From Chitinophagaceae bacterium UBA4407 (GTDB lineage Bacteria > Bacteroidota > Bacteroidia > Chitinophagales > Chitinophagaceae): a stretch of 7,929 bases of DNA. Location: NCBI GenBank assembly GCA_002390845.1, contig DGQT01000007.1, positions 1-7,929 on the forward strand, in the 5' to 3' direction. Under the pieces are notes generated by a model that ran no database searches, had not been told where the DNA came from, and was given only the letters and a program-made list of their open reading frames with translations. Shown here piece by piece: positions 1 to 5,705 of this stretch. The position numbers and the translations under genes were made by a program. How positions within the stretch are numbered: position 1 is the first letter of the stretch; every line of letters begins with the position of its first letter.

Positions 1-88
1 GACCGTCGACTGTCGACCGAAGTTCAAAACGTACAAGTGTGCGACGCAACTAAAGCTCAATAGATATGCTGCACTCTGGCTCATACAA
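1..88 (+). repeat. Element A, right arm of a dispersed inverted-repeat element (cut by window edge)
   Basis: This stretch is non-coding and begins with two GTCGAC palindromes one base apart (5-10 and 12-17). It continues with GTACAAG (31-37), the core GCGACGCAAC (41-50) and an outer end CTCTGGCTCAT (74-84). The segment 31-57 matches 2222-2248 at 24 of 27 positions. The segment 31-61 matches the reverse complement of 4626-4656 at 26 of 31 positions. Only the right arm is visible; by analogy with elements B and C, a left arm and centre should lie before position 1. It stops a few bases before the sufB stop codon (92-94 on minus), so sufB transcription would read into it. I do not recognise the family; it could be a MITE or a REP-like structured repeat. 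Confidence 0.75.
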
Positions 89-91
89 TTC

Positions 92-1537
92 CTAACCTAC
101 ACTACCTTCCAGTGATATGGCCAATAATTTCTGCGCCTCGACTGCAAACTCCATAGGCAATTGGTTCAATACTTCTTTTGCGTAACCGTTTACAATCAAT
201 GCAACCGCTTTTTCTGAATCTATACCGCGCTGTTTAAGGTAAAAGATCTGGTCTTCACCAATCTTAGAGGTGGTTGCTTCATGCTCGACTATTGAGGAAC
301 TATTCTTTGTTTCAATGTAAGGAAAGGTATGCGCACCACATTCATCACCAATAAGCAAGGAATCGCACTGCGTAAAATTGCGTGCATTTTCTGCACCGGC
401 TCCTATCTGCACAAGACCCCGGTAACTGTTTTGTCCCTGGCCTGCCGAAATACCTTTCGAAATAATTCTGCTTCGGGTATTCTTGCCAATATGAAACATT
501 TTTGTACCGGTATCAGCAATCTGTTTATTCTTTGTAAGCGCTACAGAATAAAACTCACCGGTTGCATTATCACCTTTTAAAATAACACTTGGATATTTCC
601 AGGTAATCGCAGAGCCGGTTTCTACCTGCGTCCATGAAATTTTTGAATTTACACCTTTGCAAATGCCACGCTTGGTTACAAAATTGTAGATGCCGCCTTT
701 GCCATCTTTATCGCCGGGATACCAGTTTTGAACGGTAGAATATTTTATTTCTGCATTATCCATTGCAATCAACTCTACAACGGCTGCGTGTAATTGGTTT
801 TCATCACGCATTGGCGCAGTACAACCTTCCAGGTAACTTACGTAGCTGCCTTCATCGGCTATTATAAGTGTACGTTCAAATTGGCCGGTATTCTGTGCAT
901 TAATACGGAAGTATGTTGATAATTCCATTGGGCAGCGAACGCCTTTTGGAATATAAACAAATGAGCCATCTGAAACCACAGCGGCATTAAGCGCCGCAAA
1001 AATATTATCGGTATGTGGCACTACGGTGCCAAGGTATTTTTTCACCAGTTCAGGATGTTCTTTTACGGCATCACTGAATGAGCAGAAAATAATACCCAGC
1101 TCCTTTAAAGTTTCCTTGTACGTTGTTGCCACAGAAACACTGTCGAAAACCACATCAACCGCTACACCAGACAATACCTTTTGCTCGTTTATTGGGATGC
1201 CGAGCTTTTCAAAAGTGGCCAGCAGTTCAGGATCTATCTCGTCAAGGCTGTTGTATTTTGCCTTTTTTGTTGGTGCAGCATAGTAAGAAACGGCCTGAAA
1301 ATCGATCTCGGGCATTTCAAAATTCTGCCAGTGCGGCATTTCGCATTGAAGAAAATGGCGAAAACCTTTTAAACGCAAGTCTAATAACCAGTCTGGTTCA
1401 TTTTTCTTTGCAGATATAAACCTAACAATACCCTCGTTTAAGCCTTTGGGGGCAATATCCATTTCAATATCGGTTACAAACCCATATTCATAGGCTTCGG
1501 TGGTTAGCCGCTCTAATATGTTATCGTTATTACTCAT
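92..1537 (-). CDS. sufB: Fe-S cluster assembly scaffold protein SufB
   Basis: SufB is the core subunit of the cytosolic SufBCD scaffold, on which Fe-S clusters are built from persulfide sulfur delivered by SufS with its sulfur acceptor. The 481 residues fit the usual family length of about 470-495. The C-terminal beta-helix core is fully recognisable. C239 lies in GCTAP, Q270 and W272 in the VQNWYPGD motif, and K289 in FVTKRG. C391 lies in the CDSLLIG motif, followed by CGAHTFPYIE, then H419 and E420 in EHEATTSK. By offset these align with E. coli C254, Q285, W287, K303, C405, H433 and E434, which are known to matter for sulfur transfer and cluster assembly. Nothing key is missing. The ATG at 1537 gives a normal N-terminus and lies 27 nt after the stop of the upstream carrier gene, indicating one operon. 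sufC and sufD are expected left of the window, beyond element A. Confidence 0.97.
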   Translation of the reverse strand: MSNNDNILERLTTEAYEYGFVTDIEMDIAPKGLNEGIVRFISAKKNEPDWLLDLRLKGFRHFLQCEMPHWQNFEMPEIDFQAVSYYAAPTKKAKYNSLDEIDPELLATFEKLGIPINEQKVLSGVAVDVVFDSVSVATTYKETLKELGIIFCSFSDAVKEHPELVKKYLGTVVPHTDNIFAALNAAVVSDGSFVYIPKGVRCPMELSTYFRINAQNTGQFERTLIIADEGSYVSYLEGCTAPMRDENQLHAAVVELIAMDNAEIKYSTVQNWYPGDKDGKGGIYNFVTKRGICKGVNSKISWTQVETGSAITWKYPSVILKGDNATGEFYSVALTKNKQIADTGTKMFHIGKNTRSRIISKGISAGQGQNSYRGLVQIGAGAENARNFTQCDSLLIGDECGAHTFPYIETKNSSSIVEHEATTSKIGEDQIFYLKQRGIDSEKAVALIVNGYAKEVLNQLPMEFAVEAQKLLAISLEGSVG

Positions 1538-1564
1538 TTACAATTATTCGTTTCGTAGGCAAAT

Positions 1565-1891
1565 TTACACAGCAAAACTTTCACCGCAACCACAGGTACG
1601 GGTGGCATTGGGGTTATTAAAAAATAATCCTTTACCATCAAGCCCGCCGGTATAGTCCAGTTCGGTGCCGTACAGGTACAGTAAGCTTTTCATATCTACC
1701 ACCACCTTTATGCCTTTGTCTTCAAAAACCTGGTCACCGGATTTTGATTGTGTGTCGAAATCCATTTGATACTCAAGGCCTGAGCAGCCACCGGCTTTAA
1801 TACCCACCCGTACAAAAGTGCCGGGTTCCTTGTGTTCATCTGCCAATAAACGGGCAATATATTCTTTTGCATTTTCCGATACCGTTATCAT
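1565..1891 (-). CDS. A-type iron-sulfur carrier protein (IscA/SufA/HesB family)
   Basis: This small cytosolic protein belongs to the A-type carrier family, which receives Fe-S clusters from the scaffold and passes them to apo-proteins. Its 108 residues are a normal length. The three invariant cluster-binding cysteines are present: C36 in AGGCSG and C100 and C102 in the C-terminal TCGCGESF motif. The family beta-sandwich pattern (IKAGGCSGLEY and the GLFFNNPNA segment) is intact. It is the first gene of the unit, 27 nt upstream of sufB, so its most likely partner is the SufBCD scaffold. From sequence alone sufA, iscA and erpA cannot be told apart with certainty, so no symbol is given; the context favours a SufA role. 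The start at 1891 is chosen because the protein then begins MITVSENA, typical of the family. A -7-like box about 40 nt upstream is described separately. Confidence 0.95.
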   Translation of the reverse strand: MITVSENAKEYIARLLADEHKEPGTFVRVGIKAGGCSGLEYQMDFDTQSKSGDQVFEDKGIKVVVDMKSLLYLYGTELDYTGGLDGKGLFFNNPNATRTCGCGESFAV

Positions 1892-1933
1892 AACACACTC
1901 ATTTGTTTAAAATGATTCATTTATAGAAAAATA

Positions 1934-1967
1934 CAAATATAACGCATGAGTTGCCCATAGGTTGCCC
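1934..1967 (-). promoter_or_regulatory. Probable suf operon promoter with GGGCAAC direct repeats
   Basis: Read on the minus strand, 1941-1934 is TATATTTG, an exact match to the Bacteroidota -7 consensus TAnnTTTG. It would give a leader of roughly 35 nt before the carrier-gene ATG at 1891. Where the -33 TTG is normally expected there is none. Instead there are two GGGCAAC repeats (1967-1961 and 1956-1950) spaced 11 bp start to start, about one helical turn. This arrangement suggests a protein-binding site that substitutes for or overlaps the -33 region. The -7 match is seen in the sequence; its use as a promoter and the identity of any regulator are inference. Confidence 0.5.
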
Positions 1968-2000
1968 CCGGGCTTACGAAATAGGTAAAAAGGCATAAAA

Positions 2001-2287
2001 TCGATGTTTCAGAATTACAGGCTGTGGTATTTCATGGCATCTTCGTTGCGTCGCAATCCTTTCATCGTTCCTGAAAATATGGCATCAGTAGCAGCATAAA
2101 CCTTAACCCGGTTTTATGCAAGAGTTGTAAGCAGGTAAAAACCTTCAGATAAAAAACCGTAAAGTAAATCCGGTATGCATTAGTGTATGAACTTGCGTTA
2201 TTGCCGAATGCTGTTCCAAAAGTACAAGAGTGCGACGCAACAAAAGCCTCATAGTATTTCTACAGCCTGGCTCAAAAAAAACATCGA
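2001..2287. repeat. Element B, complete inverted-repeat element, about 287 bp
   Basis: The ends are a perfect 9-bp inverted repeat: TCGATGTTT at 2001-2009 and AAACATCGA at 2279-2287. Inside these, CAGGCTGT (2018-2025) mirrors ACAGCCTG (2262-2269). The core GCGACGCAAC occurs on plus at 2232-2241 and on minus at 2054-2045. The right arm (2214-2287) matches element A closely; the left arm is more diverged and lacks a clear GTACAAG. The roughly 150-nt centre contains a hairpin at 2094-2119 and no convincing coding sequence. The element fills most of the gap between the suf promoter and a broken kinase copy. No target-site duplication could be identified. Size and termini resemble a non-autonomous, MITE-like element, but a structured intergenic repeat is equally possible. 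Confidence 0.7.
2094..2119. other. Hairpin in the centre of element B
   Basis: GCATAAACC (2094-2102) can pair with GGTTTTATGC (2110-2119) around a 7-nt loop, with a single unpaired base in the right half. It is not followed by a T run on either strand within a few bases, so it is not a canonical intrinsic terminator. It is best viewed as part of the secondary structure of element B. Confidence 0.5.
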
Positions 2288-2332
2288 ATACGGGTATAAA
2301 AATTATAACATAATTTACAGCCACAAAACAAA

Positions 2333-2575
2333 TTGCTTATGCATTGGGCTTTTGCAGGATTCGGGCTTACCAATACCGTAAAAAAAATTCTGATAAAAAT
2401 TTCTAAAGAAAGCCTCAAAATTAATTTTAGCGCCGAAGGTAATTTTACAACAATTAAAGAAAGCACAGTACTAAAAAATATCCGTTCAAAAATTGAGTAT
2501 TTAAATGGCAAAATGGAGTTTAACAGCAAGCAAGGCAGCGAGACTTTATTTTATTTACCAATAAATCATAATTAA
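2333..2575 (+). pseudogene. Truncated, internally deleted histidine-kinase C-terminus (remnant paralogue)
   Basis: This 80-codon open frame is a degraded copy of the end of the downstream kinase. Its residues 6-80 match kinase residues 521-562 followed directly by 619-650, including shared stretches such as GLTNTVK and KINFSAEGNF. The join removes the equivalent of 168 nt (kinase bases 4288-4455, 56 codons) in frame. That deletes the HATPase N-box (E570, N574) and the DNGVG box (601-605), so ATP binding is impossible. The dimerisation and phospho-acceptor histidine region is also absent. The homology starts about 60 bp after element B and ends near the original stop; the intact kinase starts 26 nt later. 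It looks like the remnant of a tandem kinase duplicate. Expression as a small protein cannot be excluded, but no promoter is evident. Confidence 0.8.
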
Positions 2576-2601
2576 GAACAATTTTATTCTAACTTATTCC
2601 C

Positions 2602-4554
2602 ATGGAGAATTTTCACCCAAAAATGAGTTCAACAAATAATTCTTTTAAAGCACTGATCATTTTTTTTGCTTTAAGTAACGTAACCGCAACAGCTCAAACA
2701 AAAACGATTGACAGTTTAAGAACAATTTATTATTCAAAAAATGATGACAGGCAAAAGTTAACCAACCTTTTTGCATTATGCGAGCAGTCGAATTCCATAA
2801 ACCTCGATTCGTTGTATAAGTATGCTTCACTGGCAAACATTCTGGCAAAAAATGAAAATAATATTTTAGATATTAATCAATCAAATTTTTACGAGGCCAT
2901 ATATTTTTCAAAAAAGGGCAACCTGGATTCTACAGAAAATATTATTGAGAATTCCCTGGCTCAACTAAATACAAAAGAAGGTATTACCCTAAAATATCGT
3001 TTTCTTCTTTTAAAATCCAATGTACTAATCAGGTCAGATAAAAAAAAGGAATCAATTGAAAACAGTTTGCAGTTATTGAATGCTTCAGAACAATCTGGTG
3101 ATTATTTAACTCAAATCAGGGCAAAAATAAGTATTGGCTGGGCTTATATGGAACTGGACCAAAGCCGCGTAGCACTAAACTGGTTCTTTGATGCAGTAAA
3201 TATGGAAAAAAGTGTAGAAGAAAATAAAAAGCAGGCGAACCTATACTCCAATATTGCTGCAGTTTACAACAACATTGGCAAAAATGATTCTGCTGAAATA
3301 TTTGTAAAAAAAGCCATCGGCCTTGCACTTAAAAAAAGCGAACTCACTAATCTTGCCAATGCCTATTTTATATATGCCGGTATTGGAAATGTTGAGCAAA
3401 ACTCTGCAAACACTGAAAAATTATTACAGGAAGGCTTGCGCATAAGAAAAATAATTGGCGATCCATTTTACATTGTATCCGATATTTTTCAAATCGGTCT
3501 TTTTTATGCAAATACTCATCAACCCGATAAAGGAATAGCCCTTATAAACGAAGGCATTACAATAGCAGAAAAAAATAACTTAACTGCAAAACTACCCATT
3601 CTTTATACTGCACTTGCCGAAAATTACAATGCGGCAGGCGACTATAAAAATAAATCTATAATACTGGAAAAATTAATAACAATAAAAGATTCTGTTTATA
3701 CTAAAAATTCCGCAGAACAGCTAGCTGAAATGCAAACCAAATACGAAGTGCAGAAAAAAGAAAACACGATTATTCAGCAGCAGTACGATTTAACGAAGAA
3801 AAATTTTTTCATCTATGGTATTGCAGGTTTGCTGGCAGCTACATTATTATTTGGGTTTTTCTTTTTTCAGAACCGTAAAAAAAACCAACGCCTTAGAATT
3901 CAGGTAATAGAAACAGAGCAAAAGAAAAAGACCACACAGGCAGTAATGGAGGCAGAAGAAGAAGAGCGCAAACGTATTGCCGGAGATTTGCACGATAGTG
4001 TTGCCCAAAAAATGGTAGTAGCAAAACTTAATTTAGACGCATTGGGCAATCAGATAAATGTAACAAATGACGCTCAACAAAAGATTTACAATAATATACA
4101 ATCCCTGCTCGAAGAATCTACAGCTGAAGTGCGTAACCTTAGCCATAGTATGATGCCAAGGGCATTTGCACGGTCTGGGCTTACCAATACAGTAAAAGAA
4201 TTTCTGGATAAAATTTCTAAAGAAAATCTCAAAATTAATTTTAGTGCAGAAGGTAATTTTTCTATAATTAAAGAAAGCGCAGCATTAATGATCTACCGCA
4301 TTATTCAGGAATCTGTTCAAAATGTTTTAAAGCATGCTAAAGCCACAAACCTGGATATTAATATGATTACAGAAAATAATGAAATAGAAGTAACCATTGA
4401 AGACAATGGCGTAGGCTTCGATATTAATACGATTAAAGAAGAAAACACCGGCCTTAAAAATATCCGTTCAAGAATTGAGTATCTTAGCGGTAAGTTAGAT
4501 ATTAACAGCAAGCCAGGCAATGGAACCGTAATCGCGTTTTATGCCCCTTTGTAA
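2602..4554 (+). CDS. Sensor histidine kinase with periplasmic TPR-like repeats (HisKA_3/HATPase_c)
   Basis: This is the membrane sensor of a two-component system. In order, the 650 residues show a signal peptide with hydrophobic core around 17-25 and likely cleavage after ATA (29-31). A helical region of about five or six TPR-like repeats follows, clearest at 173-364, then a coiled-coil-like segment (370-400) and one membrane helix (402-422). The HisKA_3 dimerisation domain carries the phospho-acceptor H464 in RIAGDLHDS. A HATPase_c domain follows, with the N-box E570/N574, DNGVG at 601-605 and a final GNGT at 639-642. All catalytic motifs are intact. The repeats should lie in the periplasm and sense a ligand or partner that is unknown. 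The start could instead be M8 (2623), which keeps the signal peptide. The gene looks richer in A and T than sufB. Its cognate regulator is probably the next gene, across element C. Confidence 0.93.
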   Translation: MENFHPKMSSTNNSFKALIIFFALSNVTATAQTKTIDSLRTIYYSKNDDRQKLTNLFALCEQSNSINLDSLYKYASLANILAKNENNILDINQSNFYEAIYFSKKGNLDSTENIIENSLAQLNTKEGITLKYRFLLLKSNVLIRSDKKKESIENSLQLLNASEQSGDYLTQIRAKISIGWAYMELDQSRVALNWFFDAVNMEKSVEENKKQANLYSNIAAVYNNIGKNDSAEIFVKKAIGLALKKSELTNLANAYFIYAGIGNVEQNSANTEKLLQEGLRIRKIIGDPFYIVSDIFQIGLFYANTHQPDKGIALINEGITIAEKNNLTAKLPILYTALAENYNAAGDYKNKSIILEKLITIKDSVYTKNSAEQLAEMQTKYEVQKKENTIIQQQYDLTKKNFFIYGIAGLLAATLLFGFFFFQNRKKNQRLRIQVIETEQKKKTTQAVMEAEEEERKRIAGDLHDSVAQKMVVAKLNLDALGNQINVTNDAQQKIYNNIQSLLEESTAEVRNLSHSMMPRAFARSGLTNTVKEFLDKISKENLKINFSAEGNFSIIKESAALMIYRIIQESVQNVLKHAKATNLDINMITENNEIEVTIEDNGVGFDINTIKEENTGLKNIRSRIEYLSGKLDINSKPGNGTVIAFYAPL

Positions 4555-4600
4555 CAGGAATTAATTTAAAAAAAAGAAAAGCCAGTTATCAATAAATTTA

Positions 4601-4846
4601 TTTTGTTACCGGCAGTTGATTAAATATTAAGCTTTACTTGTGTCACTCACTTGTACGGTTGGAGCAATGGTCGGCATTCTACTGTCAACGGTCGACAGAA
4701 GATTCTTCAGTACAAGAGCGCGATGCCGAAACAAGTTCGGCACAGGCTGCCACACTTCGCTTAAATGTTGCTATGTAAATGGAACTTCGAACCGAGCGTG
4801 GCAACAGAAGCTTCATTTATGCTCTGTAGCCGGGAGCAAAAAAATT
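4601..4846. repeat. Element C, inverted-repeat element between kinase and regulator genes
   Basis: The left arm read on minus (4656-4626) matches element A bases 31-61 at 26 of 31 positions. It continues outward through an AAGCTTAAT stretch to a CTGCCGGT end near 4604-4615. The right arm starts with GTACAAG at 4710-4716, the mirror of CTTGTAC at 4650-4656. The right arm appears split. Its first part (4710-4734) is followed by about 55 bp of extra sequence, then the rest (4794-4846) resembles element B from its core onward. The 53-nt centre holds an imperfect palindrome, CTGTCAACGGTCGACAG (4682-4698). An 80-codon open frame spans the element but has no family features and follows the repeat, so it is not annotated. 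The element occupies most of the 327-nt kinase-regulator gap, and I see no other gene there. Confidence 0.7.
4724..4742. other. Perfect 7-bp hairpin inside the right arm of element C
   Basis: TGCCGAA (4724-4730) and TTCGGCA (4736-4742) form a perfect 7-bp stem around the loop ACAAG. No T run follows, so it does not look like an intrinsic terminator. It lies in the part of the right arm not shared with elements A and B, near the start of the extra sequence. In a kinase-regulator transcript it would be part of a larger folded structure. Confidence 0.5.
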
Positions 4847-4881
4847 ATAATTAATATTTCAGCAATAAAGAAAATTATTTA

Positions 4882-5529
4882 ATGCAACATGCGGTAATAC
4901 ATCTTGCTATACTAGACGATCACCAGATTGTAATTGATGGTTTAAAGCTGCTGCTGCAGGATCATTCGAAATTTGAAATTATTGCAGAGGCGAACTCGGC
5001 AGAAGAAATGCTGCAACAGCTGCGGCAAATAAAAGTTGATGTATTGCTTACCGATATTACTATGCCGCATGGCATAAGCGGCTACGATCTTTCGCTGTTG
5101 CTTAAAGAAGAAATACCACAACTTAAAATACTCGCATTATCTATGAGCGAAGAAGGGGGTATGATTACAAAAATGATTGAGCAGGCACAGGTGGATGGCT
5201 ACATACCAAAAGCAGCAGGACAAAAAGAATTATTAACAGCCATAGAAAAAATTGCAGCAGGAGAAAAATACTTTGCCAAAGATATACTGCTGCAATACGA
5301 ACTGTATAAAGCCATACGCAGCGAAAACAAAATAATGAACCTTACTGCAAGGGAACTGGAAATTATTAAATGCATTTTAAAACATTACAGTAATAAACAA
5401 ATTGCAGATGAACTTTTCATCAGTGAGCGTACTGTGGAAACACACCGAAAAAATATCTACCGCAAAACCGAAACAAAAGGCGAGGCTTCATTAATCCGTT
5501 TTGTAACCGACCACAAGATTATTTCTTAG
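4882..5529 (+). CDS. Two-component response regulator, NarL/FixJ family (REC + LuxR-type HTH)
   Basis: This cytoplasmic DNA-binding regulator is activated by phosphorylation. The receiver domain (about 5-125) has the acidic pair D12/D13, the phospho-acceptor D58 in LLTDITMP, the switch serine S87 in ALSMSE and the conserved K110 in YIPK. The C-terminal LuxR-type helix-turn-helix (about 152-208) carries LTARELEI, the NKQIADELFIS scaffold and the recognition helix TVETHRKNI. At 215 residues it has the standard length with no truncation. The ATG at 4882 places the first receiver strand correctly. HisKA_3 kinases normally pair with NarL-type regulators, so the kinase ending at 4554 is the expected partner, although element C separates them. 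No clear TAnnTTTG promoter is visible just upstream, so it may depend on transcription from the kinase or on the element. Its targets are unknown; the palindrome at 5610-5625 is a candidate. Confidence 0.95.
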   Translation: MQHAVIHLAILDDHQIVIDGLKLLLQDHSKFEIIAEANSAEEMLQQLRQIKVDVLLTDITMPHGISGYDLSLLLKEEIPQLKILALSMSEEGGMITKMIEQAQVDGYIPKAAGQKELLTAIEKIAAGEKYFAKDILLQYELYKAIRSENKIMNLTARELEIIKCILKHYSNKQIADELFISERTVETHRKNIYRKTETKGEASLIRFVTDHKIIS

Positions 5530-5609
5530 TTACTGGCAGGTACACCTTGCATCACTAATCGCCTTGAAACAATTAAGCGCTAAGTATTGCTGCAATTTTG
5601 TAAGACATC

Positions 5610-5625
5610 TACCCAAGTTTGGGTA
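5610..5625. promoter_or_regulatory. Palindrome, candidate operator upstream of the secreted-protein promoter
   Basis: TACCCAA (5610-5616) and TTGGGTA (5619-5625) form a perfect 7-bp inverted repeat around GT. It ends directly against the proposed -33 TTG at 5626-5628, a typical place for an activator site. The stem is not followed by a T run, which argues against it being only a terminator for the regulator gene that ends at 5529. NarL-type regulators bind as dimers to short inverted repeats, so the adjacent regulator is a reasonable candidate ligand. That link is inference. Confidence 0.5.
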
Positions 5626-5656
5626 TTGACTTTGTGTATGGTTCATGTTATGTTTG
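5626..5656 (+). promoter_or_regulatory. Bacteroidota-type promoter of the PPC-repeat protein gene
   Basis: TATGTTTG at 5649-5656 matches the Bacteroidota -7 consensus TAnnTTTG exactly. A TTG at 5626-5628 lies 20 bp upstream, within the usual spacing of about 17-23 bp. Transcription would start near 5663, leaving a leader of about 43 nt before the ATG at 5706. The leader is A/T-rich with no clear Shine-Dalgarno sequence, as is common in this phylum. Confidence 0.65.
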
Positions 5657-5705
5657 TACTTCAATTCACATTAACAAAATTGTTTTTAAACCAAAACCTG
5701 TAACC

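Noticed and set aside
2187..2381. 64-codon plus-strand open frame spanning the right arm of element B
   Set aside because: It crosses from repeat arm into the start of the kinase remnant in a different frame, with no recognisable protein features.
4640..4882. 80-codon plus-strand open frame between the kinase and regulator genes
   Set aside because: It lies mainly across element C and follows its inverted arms. It shows no domain pattern or signal and ends at the regulator start, so it is almost certainly chance.
5573..5586. AGCGCT-centred near-palindrome after the regulator gene
   Set aside because: It is too short and imperfect (TTAAGCGCTAA) to support a terminator or operator call.
5610..5625. 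Palindrome as an intrinsic terminator for the regulator gene
   Set aside because: The 7-bp stem has only a 2-nt spacer and is not followed by a T run, and it abuts a strong promoter match. An operator is more likely, although a terminator role is not excluded.
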